Origin: JBAXXL01 sp038206725
GTDB taxonomy: Bacteria; Bacteroidota; Ignavibacteria; Kapaibacteriales; UBA2268
Reading direction: 5' to 3'
Length of the DNA stretch: 64,000 nucleotides
NCBI GenBank assembly: GCA_038206725.1
Contig: JBBRAO010000003.1
Coordinates: 75,041 to 139,040, forward strand
Below, piece by piece: positions 7,355 through 16,670 of this stretch; the first letter of the stretch is position 1, and the number at the start of each line of letters is the position of its first letter. The position numbers and the translations under genes were made by a program. Below the pieces are notes generated by a model. The model did not search any database, had not been told where the DNA came from, and saw only the letters and a list, made by a program, of their open reading frames with translations.

Positions 7355-8454
7355 TGGATAAAAAGAAAATCCCCGGTAATTTAAAGAATGTTTGTGTTGC
7401 AGGATCAGGAAGCTGGGGAACTACTTTGGCTTCCGTTTTAGCACAAAACGGCTGTAACGTTTTTTTATGGTCAAATGAAAAAGATGTTGCCGACGAAATA
7501 AATATCTCGCATACAAATAACAATTTCTTACCCGGAATTGAATTGTCGCCTAATATAATAGCTTCAAATTCGCCTGAAATACTAAATGCAAGCGAATTAA
7601 TTATTAACACTATCCCAACTCAATATATTAGAAGCTCTATCATAAAGCAAAATCTTCCATTCAGGGATAAATTTGTTGTAAATTGCTCTAAAGGGATTGA
7701 GCTAAATACATTGCACCGTATTTCAGAAATATTCTATGAAGCCGCCGATATTACTTCCGATAGATACGCCGTATTAACCGGTCCCAGTTTAGCTCGTGAA
7801 GTAGCCGGAAAAGAGCCGACGACTTTGGTCAGCGCTTCTAAGAACCAAGAATTAAATAATATAGTCCAGAACCTTTTTTCGAATTCATATCTACGCGTTT
7901 ATTCGTCAACCGATGTGATTGGTTGCGAATTGGGTGGAGCCTTGAAAAATGTTATGGCTATAGCAATTGGTATGGTAACGGGTCTGGGTTATGGCGATAA
8001 TGCCAAAGCCGCGCTTTTGACTCGTGGTATCGCGGAAATTACTCGCTTAGGGCATTTGCTTGGCGCAAAAAAAATTACATTTTCGGGATTATCATTATTA
8101 GGCGATTTATTTGTTACCTGTACAAGCGAGAAAAGTCGTAATAGACAGCTCGGAGTTGCAATAGGTAATGGGATGACTTTGTCCCAAATACAAGCCGGTA
8201 CTAAAACTGTTGCTGAGGGCGTTGAAACAACTAGGGCGATTTATTCGTTAGCTAAAGAGTTGGATGTTGAAATGCCTATTACAGAAGAATTATATTTCAT
8301 TTTGTTTAAAGGCGCTCCGGCTCGAAATGCTATAGACAGTTTAATGAATAGAGATTTGGAAAAAGAATGGTGGTGGCACAAAATTAAAGAAAAAACTAAG
8401 AATTTAAAACAAAAGACTATGCATTTTAAAGATAAAACAAAACATTTGGGTTAA
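7354..8454 (+). CDS. gpsA: glycerol-3-phosphate dehydrogenase [NAD(P)+] GpsA
   Basis: This cytoplasmic enzyme reduces dihydroxyacetone phosphate to sn-glycerol-3-phosphate. The N-terminal dinucleotide motif is GSGSWGTTLASVLAQNG, followed by CSKGIE, LTGPSLAREV, the catalytic-lysine region GGALKNVMAIAIG and the C-terminal EGVETTRAIYSLAKE. The core is normal, but the protein is 366 residues, about 30 longer than most family members. The extra C-terminus is a short lysine-rich stretch with repeated KxKTK-like units (KEKTKNLKQKT, FKDKTKH). Its role is unknown. It is coupled to plsY by a one-base overlap. Confidence 0.97.
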   Translation: MDKKKIPGNLKNVCVAGSGSWGTTLASVLAQNGCNVFLWSNEKDVADEINISHTNNNFLPGIELSPNIIASNSPEILNASELIINTIPTQYIRSSIIKQNLPFRDKFVVNCSKGIELNTLHRISEIFYEAADITSDRYAVLTGPSLAREVAGKEPTTLVSASKNQELNNIVQNLFSNSYLRVYSSTDVIGCELGGALKNVMAIAIGMVTGLGYGDNAKAALLTRGIAEITRLGHLLGAKKITFSGLSLLGDLFVTCTSEKSRNRQLGVAIGNGMTLSQIQAGTKTVAEGVETTRAIYSLAKELDVEMPITEELYFILFKGAPARNAIDSLMNRDLEKEWWWHKIKEKTKNLKQKTMHFKDKTKHLG

Positions 8455-8462
8455 AGAGAAAT

Positions 8463-9371
8463 ATGAAAAAAATCGTATTATTTATTGTAATATTCGTGGC
8501 GGTCTGTTCAGCAACGGCACAGCTTTTGGAAGGATTGCCTGCCCAATTTATTAAGGATACTGTTTGCTATAAATATTCCTTTGTTCCCGGAGATACTTTA
8601 TATTTCCAAGCTTCGGGCTTAGATAGTATAGTTATAGATACAGACCCGGCGCTTACTAAAATTCGCCACGAACGTCTCAAAATATGGTGCGACTCAATAA
8701 TTTCCGACACTGCTTATCATATATCAATTCAGATGTTGGAAGGTAAAAGCCGCGAAAAAGTTTTGGACAATGATACGATTGTGGAGCGATACGAACACCC
8801 TTGGATTAATAAAACGGTTTCTATTGTTATAGATTCTAACGGAAAAAGATTAGACTACAAATTCGGGCATATTAAAGATGCAATCATAGCACCCGGCAGT
8901 GCTTTTCAACCTTTGTTATTGATTATGCTTGGGGTCGGAGGATGTCATAAAGAAGGCAGTACTTGGCTTATTAAGGATACTTATGGAATGCCTGAGAACG
9001 GAACACCTATGCCAATCATTGCTCAATCGTCGTTAATGCGCGCCGAAAAATCGTTGGATACATTAGGCCGTTTTTGTAAGTCTGTACGATTCACCTCCAC
9101 AGGGCAGGGAATTTATAAAGTTGAAAATGAAACTGACTATGTCAATATTATATCACGGAAAAATTATGCCGGTTATCTGCGATTGGATGCTGCTCTCAAT
9201 TTACCGGTCAATCTTTGGTGCTCAAGTCAAGATGTTTTAACTATAAAAAATAGAAATGAATTTGAATCGCGCGGATGGATATATACACAAATTGAATTTA
9301 CTTTGGAAAAAATGATTTTAAGTCCGCTAAGAAATAGTCCTGAAATAAATAATTTAGAAATCAAGGAGTAG
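8463..9371 (+). CDS. hypothetical secreted protein
   Basis: I do not recognise a family with confidence. The 302-residue product begins with a clear signal peptide (MKKIVLFIVIFVAVCSATAQ) and has no other membrane segment. The mature part is mostly beta-strand-like with aromatic and acidic residues, without a T9SS C-terminal domain. The weak general resemblance is to periplasmic or outer-membrane-associated beta proteins of the DUF3108 kind, but I do not assign it. It lies 8 bases after gpsA and 2 bases before the Lon-like protease, so it is in the same transcription unit. Confidence 0.75.
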   Translation: MKKIVLFIVIFVAVCSATAQLLEGLPAQFIKDTVCYKYSFVPGDTLYFQASGLDSIVIDTDPALTKIRHERLKIWCDSIISDTAYHISIQMLEGKSREKVLDNDTIVERYEHPWINKTVSIVIDSNGKRLDYKFGHIKDAIIAPGSAFQPLLLIMLGVGGCHKEGSTWLIKDTYGMPENGTPMPIIAQSSLMRAEKSLDTLGRFCKSVRFTSTGQGIYKVENETDYVNIISRKNYAGYLRLDAALNLPVNLWCSSQDVLTIKNRNEFESRGWIYTQIEFTLEKMILSPLRNSPEINNLEIKE

Positions 9372-9373
9372 TT

Positions 9374-11866
9374 ATGAGTGATGTGAAATATCCTATACAG
9401 GTTCCTATAGAAGACCTGCGTTGGAAATGCCCGGGAAATATCGTTAATTTTAAGTCCACAGCGGAACTGAATCCGCTCGATAAAGTTGTTGGTCAACCTC
9501 GTGCAATTGATGCTATTCGTATGGGAATCAATTTACAGGCACCGGGTTATAATATATTTGTAACAGGATTAAGTGGCACCGGCAGAACAAGTACTGTAAA
9601 AAGAATTGTCGAGCAACATATTGAGCGTCAGGATTTAGAAGAGTGCAACCTTTCGGATTTGTGTTACGTCAATAATTTTAATGAACCTGACAGACCCATT
9701 TTACTTCGATTTAAGGCGGGAGAAGTAAAGCATTTTAAAAAAGCTATAGACTCCGCTACCGCTTTTTTAAAGGACCGACTTCCAAAACTTTTCGAAGAGG
9801 ACGCGTTTCAAAATGCAAGAAAATTGATATTCGAGAAATATAAGGGTATTGAAGAAAAAGTTTTATTTGAGTTCGATGAAAAACTGAAAACCTTTGGCTT
9901 TATCCGTGGTCAACTTGACGCCGGCAATGGTGCTGTTCAACCTGAAGTATTTCCAAAAATTGAGACTAAACCATATCAAATCGAAGATCTTGATGCTTTA
10001 GTAGAACAAAAGCAATTGACAGAAGAAGCATTAGAAGAATACAAAAAGAATTATATACTACTTCACGAAGAATTGGGTGAAATAGTCAAAGCGGAACTAA
10101 AACTGATGCGACAAATGCAGGAAGAAATTTTCGCTTATGATAAAAGTGCCGCAAGCATTCCGCTGAATTCAGTATATGATGAAATTGTAAAGGATTTTCC
10201 AAGTGATAAAGTAAAAAATTACATTGAAGATGTAAAACAATATATTTTAGAGCATTTGAATTTATTTGTCAAGCCACCTGAAGCCGCTCCCGACGGGCAA
10301 ACCAAGAAACAAAATGCGGAATTATTTTTAATGTTCACTGTGAATATTATTATAGACAATTCCGATGCTTCTATTCGCCCTGTCATTGTCGAGACTAATC
10401 CAACATACAGTAATTTGTTTGGAAGTATAGATAAAACTTTTGATTCGCGCGGTTTTTGGCAATCAGACTTTACGAAAATCTCGGCGGGTTCATTATTACG
10501 TGCCGATAAAGGTTATCTTATTGTTAATGCTCAAGATTTATTTACTGACCCTGCTGTTTGGAATGCTCTAAAACGAGTTATATTATACGACAAATTAGAA
10601 ATTCAACCTTTTGACAATTATCTTCAAGGTTCACCAACGAGTGTTAAACCGGAACCGATTCACGTAAAGGTTAAAATCATTATTATCGGTGGAATGACTA
10701 TGTACAATCTGCTGTATAATTATGAAAAGGGCTTTAAGAAAATGTTTAAAGTGCTTTCTCAATTCGACAGTCGCACTGAATATTCGGAAGATTTACTTCA
10801 TAATTACGCTCGATATATCTCTAAATTGTGTTTTATGGAGCACCTCCCTCACGCAAGTAAAGAAGGAGCCGCCGCAATAATTGAATGGGCTGTTGAGAGT
10901 GCCGGTTCGCAAAAAGAAATTACTCTTAGGTTTAGCGACGTTGCCGATATTATTAGAGAATCTGCTTATTACGCCACAAAAGCCGGAAGGCGCTTAATCG
11001 AACGTGAAGATGTCGATATGTCAGTAACCGGAAGAAGTTACCGTAATGGGCTTTTAGATGAAAAAATCTCGAAATCTATTATTGACGGGGTAATTTTAAT
11101 TGATACACAGGGCAAACGAGTAGGACAAATAAACGGATTAACTGTTTATTCGACCGGATTGTTTTCTTTTGGCAAACCTGCTCGTATCACAGCATCTATA
11201 GGTGCCGGAACTAAAGGTATTATTAATATAGAACGCGAAGCAAATATGAGCGGTGCTATTCACAACAAAGGTGTTTTGATTATCTCCGGCTTTTTGAACG
11301 ACCGCTTCGGAAAAACCGCTCCATTATCTCTAACCGCTTCATTGGCGTTTGAGCAAAGCTACGGCGGTATTGACGGCGATTCGGCATCGGTTGCAGAAAT
11401 CTATGTATTGCTTTCAGCGATTGCCGAAGTTCCGATAAGTCAGGAAATAGCAATAACAGGTTCCGTGAATCAAAAAGGCGATGTTCAACCTATCGGCGGT
11501 GTGAATGAAAAAGTTACAGGATATTATGAAATTTGTAAATCACGTGGTTTTACCGGCAAACAATGTGTTATAATTCCAAGACAAAATATCGTAGATTTGA
11601 TGCTCAGAAAGGAGATTATAGAAGATATTAAAAATGGTCTCTTCAATATATACGCTATGGACCAGGTCGAAGATGCCGTTGAACTCGTTTTCGGAATAAA
11701 AGCCGGAAAATTGGACACGAATGGTAAATACCCGAAAGACAGTTTATATGGCTTAGTAGTGAAAAAATTAGATGAGTTTAGAAAATCTAAAAAGCTACCA
11801 AGAAAAAGAAGTAATAAACCTACCGATAATTCGGTAGTAAAACCATTAAACAATCAAAAAATGTAA
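9374..11866 (+). CDS. Lon-related ATP-dependent protease (COG1067 type)
   Basis: The 830-residue protein has an N-terminal AAA-type region with a Walker A variant GLSGTGRTSTVKR, an inserted helical segment (about residues 120-290), a Walker-B-like SLLRADKGYLIVNAQDL, and a C-terminal S16 Lon proteolytic domain. The catalytic Ser-Lys dyad is present: Ser670 in DGDSAS and Lys713 in GGVNEKV, separated by 43 residues exactly as in E. coli Lon (Ser679 and Lys722). It lacks the N-terminal LON substrate domain of classical Lon, which marks the Lon-like/LonB-related subgroup. The product should be a cytoplasmic protein quality-control protease. Confidence 0.93.
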   Translation: MSDVKYPIQVPIEDLRWKCPGNIVNFKSTAELNPLDKVVGQPRAIDAIRMGINLQAPGYNIFVTGLSGTGRTSTVKRIVEQHIERQDLEECNLSDLCYVNNFNEPDRPILLRFKAGEVKHFKKAIDSATAFLKDRLPKLFEEDAFQNARKLIFEKYKGIEEKVLFEFDEKLKTFGFIRGQLDAGNGAVQPEVFPKIETKPYQIEDLDALVEQKQLTEEALEEYKKNYILLHEELGEIVKAELKLMRQMQEEIFAYDKSAASIPLNSVYDEIVKDFPSDKVKNYIEDVKQYILEHLNLFVKPPEAAPDGQTKKQNAELFLMFTVNIIIDNSDASIRPVIVETNPTYSNLFGSIDKTFDSRGFWQSDFTKISAGSLLRADKGYLIVNAQDLFTDPAVWNALKRVILYDKLEIQPFDNYLQGSPTSVKPEPIHVKVKIIIIGGMTMYNLLYNYEKGFKKMFKVLSQFDSRTEYSEDLLHNYARYISKLCFMEHLPHASKEGAAAIIEWAVESAGSQKEITLRFSDVADIIRESAYYATKAGRRLIEREDVDMSVTGRSYRNGLLDEKISKSIIDGVILIDTQGKRVGQINGLTVYSTGLFSFGKPARITASIGAGTKGIINIEREANMSGAIHNKGVLIISGFLNDRFGKTAPLSLTASLAFEQSYGGIDGDSASVAEIYVLLSAIAEVPISQEIAITGSVNQKGDVQPIGGVNEKVTGYYEICKSRGFTGKQCVIIPRQNIVDLMLRKEIIEDIKNGLFNIYAMDQVEDAVELVFGIKAGKLDTNGKYPKDSLYGLVVKKLDEFRKSKKLPRKRSNKPTDNSVVKPLNNQKM

Positions 11867-11886
11867 TAAGGACAGGACGAAGGAAG

Positions 11887-14640
11887 ATGACGAAGATATT
11901 GATATTTTTAAGCTGTGTGTTAGCTCTTACGATGAATTTATATTCCGCGCAAAATATAAATTTCCAACCGGAAAATTTGGATTTTGAAGAATCAAGTCCG
12001 GGTAAACTACCTTCTTTTTGGATAGTTCCCGAAGTAATGATTAAGTCGGGATATAATGCTATTGGTGTAACTACCGCTCCGTATGAAGGAGATTTGTGTT
12101 GCCGGTTTACTTGTATGAAAAAGGCAGATTCGGCATTAGCTGAAGGTATTGTTCAGCAAAGAATTTCGGCACTTAGTTTCCGAGGTAAGAAATTATCAAT
12201 TTCCGCCGCTGTTAAGGGTTTTGCACTCAATGACACATCCTCAATCCATTTCTTCGTTTACGTCCGTACAATGGACACTACATTCGTTTTTGAAAACCTC
12301 AAGGATAATCCGGTTTCTTCAGGTCAGTGGAGTAGGAGAGACATAGTTCTTGATATCCCGCTGAATGCTACAGATGTATCTTTTGGTTTGAACATTTATG
12401 GACTTGCCGATGCTTATATTGATAATATAGAAATCAAAGCTATAGAGCCGCAAAATCCTATTGTTGATAATACCAGCCTACAACTAAACAAAGCCGCAAT
12501 CGCAAATCTTTTTGATTTTGCAAATTTGTATGGGGTGATAAAGTATTATTCACCCGCACTGGAAGGTTTATCGGCTGATTGGGATGGTATTTTGCTTAAT
12601 GGTATTACCGAAATCGAGAACGGTGCAAAACCTGAAAAATTCGTAGCTTCTTTGAATAGCTTTTTTAAACCAATTGCACCGGCTTTAGAGATTGGATTTT
12701 CAACCGAAAATTATAAATACGAAAAACCTGTAAACGCACTACCCGACTCGGCTATGGTTCTTTTACATTCGGGCGCGTATTCACCGTTTGCCACTTCGCA
12801 TTTCGGTACGCAACATAGAAATGTATATTCCCCACAAAAACAGAGAGAAGGGTCAATTATGCAAATAGTTAATGCTAAGACAGCTCGTAATAAAACAATA
12901 GAATTCAGCGCGATGATGAAGGTAGAACCTGCCGATGTGTCGTGTTTCGCTCAGCTTTGGTTAAGAGTTGACCGTGAAGGCGGCTACGTCCAAAGTAAAA
13001 GAATGACTGACCCACTAAAAAATTCAAATGGTTGGATAAAGCAATCAATAAAAGTTGAATTAGGCGCCGATGTAACTACATTAAGGTTGGGACTTGTACT
13101 TGTTGGAGAAGGTAATTCTTATTTTGACGATGTAAAGGTTCAAGTTGTCGAAACAGGTGAATATTTGAAAATAGATAACGCTGATTTTGAAACTAATGCA
13201 TTTGGTAAACCGGCAGAAACTTGGAATTTTCCTCCTAGCGTCAAGTCCTTGGGCTATCAAGCAGAATTTACGGATAAAACTGCTTCCTCGGGAACTAACT
13301 CTCTTTTATTAAAAACGGCTGAAGAAATAAGGATTCATTTTGCTCAACCGGGAGATATATACACCTATACTTCAAAGCAAGGGTTCAATGCTAAGTTCCC
13401 GCTTTGTGTTTATGTAGATTCAACCGGCACTTTACCCAAAGCAAATACTAAATTGAATTATACTTACAGACCTTTTGGCTCACTAATCAGCGGCGAAGAT
13501 AGAGTTGGACGTTTAGCAGTCTTGACTGATATGTATGCTTTTATAAAGAATTTTGGTGAAAATTTAACTGAGTATCAATCAATTGATTCGCTATATATAG
13601 CTTATGCAAATGAATTTTCAAATTCTATGTCAGAAGATAAATTTGAGAATCGGTTGAATGATTTCTTGGCGGTTTTCAAGGAACCCAATAATTTTATGTG
13701 GCGTGGATGGGCAAGTTCCCGATACACATTGCCATTCAGATTGATACTTAGCGATGACGGTAAAATATTCGTAACTCAAACGTTGGATAGTACAAAAATC
13801 GCAAATGGATTTGAAATTGTCGAAGTAAATGGGAAAAAAGTTGCTGAGAATTTAGCAAATAAGAAATCGGGTTTCGATTTAATGAAAAATTCGAGGGAAG
13901 CATTTGCATTTAGAGTTGGTAAACAAAATTCTGAAGTTAATATTACTTTCAGAAATTTGAATGGTAAAGAACAAAAAATGCTTGTAAAACGCGATATCCG
14001 ATTGAGCGATTTGCAGGAAACCAGACCACCGATTATGTATGCATTCGATTCGACTACAACATATGTAGATTTAGCGGCGTATAACGATAAGGAACTTGCG
14101 AAATTCACAGAAGGCTTTAAAAAGACAACAAATTTCATTTTTGATTGCCGTGGTACGAGTGGTGTTACTCCGCACTATCTATCAAACTTTACCGATAAAA
14201 CTTTACCCGCGTTGAATTGGCAATTTGCTTACTTTGCCAAACCTTTCAATCCGGCAAAAGATTACAACCGTTTGGGTTCGACAGTAAAAGGAACAAAAGC
14301 ACTTGAAGGAAAAAAATTGTATTTTCTTGTTAATGAAAAAACAATTGGTTTAGCTTCCGATTTCGTATCATTTGCTAAGGAACACAATTTAGGCAAGCTT
14401 GTAGGGCGTACTTTCAAACCATCACGTCCTGAAACCGTTTACTACAATTTACCAGGGAATTACTCGATGAGTTTTGCTCCCGGTGAAGCATTTTGGGATA
14501 ATGGTGAATCGGCTTTCGCGAAAGAGATTCAACCTGATTTACCTGTGAAAATCAACAAAGAAACCGTATCAAATCCTCTTCCGTATTTCAACGAAGTGTT
14601 TACGGATATAGATAAAAATCAAAAAATAAAAACAAAATAA
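11887..14640 (+). CDS. secreted S41-like protein, probably catalytically inactive
   Basis: The 917-residue protein has a signal peptide (KILIFLSCVLALTMNLYSAQ). Two similar lectin-like beta modules follow: one starts at LDFEESSPGKLPSFW, the other at ADFETNAFGKPAETW. Between them is an LYGVIKYYSPA... ADWD segment typical of large S41-family proteins. The C-terminal third (from about residue 700) is an S41/tail-specific-protease-like fold with VDLAAYN, NFIFDCRG and KTIGLASDFVSFAKE. In active S41 enzymes the last segment carries the nucleophile as S-A-x-E-D-F; here it reads G-L-A-S-D-F, so the Ser and following Glu are missing. I infer a dead protease or binding protein. It is followed directly by rlmN. 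Confidence 0.75.
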   Translation: MTKILIFLSCVLALTMNLYSAQNINFQPENLDFEESSPGKLPSFWIVPEVMIKSGYNAIGVTTAPYEGDLCCRFTCMKKADSALAEGIVQQRISALSFRGKKLSISAAVKGFALNDTSSIHFFVYVRTMDTTFVFENLKDNPVSSGQWSRRDIVLDIPLNATDVSFGLNIYGLADAYIDNIEIKAIEPQNPIVDNTSLQLNKAAIANLFDFANLYGVIKYYSPALEGLSADWDGILLNGITEIENGAKPEKFVASLNSFFKPIAPALEIGFSTENYKYEKPVNALPDSAMVLLHSGAYSPFATSHFGTQHRNVYSPQKQREGSIMQIVNAKTARNKTIEFSAMMKVEPADVSCFAQLWLRVDREGGYVQSKRMTDPLKNSNGWIKQSIKVELGADVTTLRLGLVLVGEGNSYFDDVKVQVVETGEYLKIDNADFETNAFGKPAETWNFPPSVKSLGYQAEFTDKTASSGTNSLLLKTAEEIRIHFAQPGDIYTYTSKQGFNAKFPLCVYVDSTGTLPKANTKLNYTYRPFGSLISGEDRVGRLAVLTDMYAFIKNFGENLTEYQSIDSLYIAYANEFSNSMSEDKFENRLNDFLAVFKEPNNFMWRGWASSRYTLPFRLILSDDGKIFVTQTLDSTKIANGFEIVEVNGKKVAENLANKKSGFDLMKNSREAFAFRVGKQNSEVNITFRNLNGKEQKMLVKRDIRLSDLQETRPPIMYAFDSTTTYVDLAAYNDKELAKFTEGFKKTTNFIFDCRGTSGVTPHYLSNFTDKTLPALNWQFAYFAKPFNPAKDYNRLGSTVKGTKALEGKKLYFLVNEKTIGLASDFVSFAKEHNLGKLVGRTFKPSRPETVYYNLPGNYSMSFAPGEAFWDNGESAFAKEIQPDLPVKINKETVSNPLPYFNEVFTDIDKNQKIKTK

Positions 14641-15684
14641 ATGAAAACAGCAATAAGAAATTTATCGTTTAATGAATTAAAACGATGGTCGGAAAAACAC
14701 AATTTACCGAAATATCGCACGGACCAGATATTTTTGGCGATTTATACCGGTGGCGTAAACGATTTCAATAATATTTCGACCATACCGGCAGATTTACGCA
14801 ATTTATTAAGCGAGGAATTTTCGGCTGTTTCATTGGAACTGGTTGAAGATTTTCATTCAGACGACGGTTCTATAAAATTCCTATTTAAAACCCACGACGC
14901 TAAATTTATAGAATGTGTTTTTATGCCTCACGAAAGCGGTCGAAATACGTTATGTATATCGACAATGACCGGTTGTCCGGTAGGCTGTGAGTTTTGCGCA
15001 TCCGGTAAGTTGGGCGATTCGAGAAAGCTCTCGCAAGCTGAAATATTAGACCAAGTTTTTTTAGCGCAGTCAAAATTGAATAGTAAGCTTACAAATCTTG
15101 TTTATATGGGTATGGGCGAACCTCTTCTTAATTACGAAAATACAGTACACTCAATTGAAATGCTTACCAGTGAAAACAACCATATTTTTTCCCGCAGAAA
15201 AATCACGCTTTCAACAGTAGGGATACCTTTAAAAATTCGTCAACTAGCACATATCAAAGAGCCGGTAAAATTAGCAATTTCTCTTCACGCAACCACCGAT
15301 GGAGATCGAAATAAGATCATCCCGACGAATAAAGCTTACCCATTAACTGAAATAATGAACGATGTGGAATACTATTACCGTAAGACGCACATCCCTATAA
15401 CTTATGAGTATATTTTATTCGACGGTTTCAACGACAGCGACAATGATGCTAAACGTTTGGCAAAAATTGCTCGCCGAGTCTCATCGAAAATAAATATAAT
15501 TCCACTTAATGATATCTCCTTTACCGGAGTAAGCAGCAATCTCAAACCATTGGACGAGGACGGTATAACTCTATTTATAGAGATGCTTGAGTCTTATGGG
15601 GTAAAAGCGACTTTACGCCGATCGTACGGCAAAGACATTTCCGCCGCTTGTGGTCAATTAGCCGGTAAAAAAGTTTTTTTATAA
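14641..15684 (+). CDS. rlmN: dual-specificity RNA methyltransferase RlmN
   Basis: A radical-SAM enzyme that methylates C2 of adenosine 2503 in 23S rRNA and of A37 in some tRNAs. The iron-sulfur cluster motif CxxxCxxC is at Cys112, Cys116 and Cys119 (CPVGCEFC). The second catalytic cysteine is Cys337 in SAACGQLAG. The GMGEPLLNY segment binds S-adenosylmethionine. Length (347) is normal. The ATG follows the stop of the preceding gene with no gap, so the gene is the last of the run that begins near 5.9 kb. Confidence 0.97.
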   Translation: MKTAIRNLSFNELKRWSEKHNLPKYRTDQIFLAIYTGGVNDFNNISTIPADLRNLLSEEFSAVSLELVEDFHSDDGSIKFLFKTHDAKFIECVFMPHESGRNTLCISTMTGCPVGCEFCASGKLGDSRKLSQAEILDQVFLAQSKLNSKLTNLVYMGMGEPLLNYENTVHSIEMLTSENNHIFSRRKITLSTVGIPLKIRQLAHIKEPVKLAISLHATTDGDRNKIIPTNKAYPLTEIMNDVEYYYRKTHIPITYEYILFDGFNDSDNDAKRLAKIARRVSSKINIIPLNDISFTGVSSNLKPLDEDGITLFIEMLESYGVKATLRRSYGKDISAACGQLAGKKVFL

Positions 15685-15700
15685 AAAATTAAAAAAAATA

Positions 15701-15731
15701 TTTGGTTTTATAATATTTTGTTTTATATTTG
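15701..15731 (+). promoter_or_regulatory. Bacteroidota-type promoter of ftsQAZ
   Basis: TTTG (15701-15704), 19 bases, TATATTTG (15724-15731): a full match to the consensus. The leader of about 145 bases contains a direct repeat of TGTAGCATAAAG about 24 bases apart (15745-15780), which could be a regulatory site. Confidence 0.7.
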
Positions 15732-15883
15732 CTTATACAGTCTGTAGCATAAAGCTGTATAATTGTTTGTAGCATAAAGTAAATAAATATCCAATTTTTC
15801 GGGATATAAGTTTTTTAGGACTTGTATTTTGAGCAGTTTTGGTATATAAATGTATAGAAGTAAATTGAATCATTTGGGGGCGA

Positions 15884-16666
15884 ATGAAACAACAGACCGA
15901 AAATAAGGCATCTTTTCTGAAGATATCCACGTACAGTAAGCCTAAGATTTTAGTAATCTTAGCTATTGTTGTTATTGTTTTTTCGGCACTAATATTCATT
16001 TCATCAAAATGGCAAACAAAACAAACAATTGATGAAATCAGAATTACAGGAACTCAATACCTGTTTCAAAACGAAATACTATCAATAATCAAGCCATTTA
16101 CATCAAACAAAACCGACAGTTTGGTGATTTTGAAGAGAATCGAAGATGCTCTTGAGCGTTATCCTTATATAAATAAAGCTTATGCATCGTTTGAAAAAAA
16201 TCACATTTTAAAAGTAGAAATTGCAGAACGAATCCCAATAGGTTTATACCGCAATAAAGACGAGTCTTTTAGTTATATAGATAAAACCGGACGATTAATA
16301 CCACATAGATTTATAGTTAAGTTTTCGGATTTAATTGTTGTTACGTCTAAAGACAAAAGTTCAAAATCCGATAAAAAAATCGCACGGCACGCGGCTAAGA
16401 TTTTAGCTGTTTTATCGGACCCAAAATATGACGATTTCAATTATAAAATTTCAGAATTAGTATTCGATAACAAAAACGCTACTTACTATTTACTCAGCAG
16501 TTCCCCTGATTACAAAATACTTCTTGGGCGCTCGGATGAAATAGGAACAAAATTAGATAAACTACAGGAATTTCTTCAATCCGAAGTAAATTCTTCTTTA
16601 ACAGATGCCGACTACCAATTAGATTTGCGTTGGCACAACAGAATCATAGTATCAAAGCTTATATAA
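15884..16666 (+). CDS. ftsQ: cell division protein FtsQ/DivIB
   Basis: This 260-residue bitopic membrane protein has a short cytoplasmic N-terminus, one membrane helix (LVILAIVVIVFSALIFIS) and a periplasmic POTRA domain starting at TIDEIRITGTQYLFQNEI. The POTRA pattern continues as LERYPYINKAYASFEK and HILKVEIAERIPIGLY. FtsQ links early and late divisome components. Sequence is divergent, as usual for this family, but position directly before ftsA and ftsZ supports the call. GGGGGCGA lies just upstream of the ATG. Confidence 0.9.
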   Translation: MKQQTENKASFLKISTYSKPKILVILAIVVIVFSALIFISSKWQTKQTIDEIRITGTQYLFQNEILSIIKPFTSNKTDSLVILKRIEDALERYPYINKAYASFEKNHILKVEIAERIPIGLYRNKDESFSYIDKTGRLIPHRFIVKFSDLIVVTSKDKSSKSDKKIARHAAKILAVLSDPKYDDFNYKISELVFDNKNATYYLLSSSPDYKILLGRSDEIGTKLDKLQEFLQSEVNSSLTDADYQLDLRWHNRIIVSKLI

Positions 16667-16670
16667 AGGT

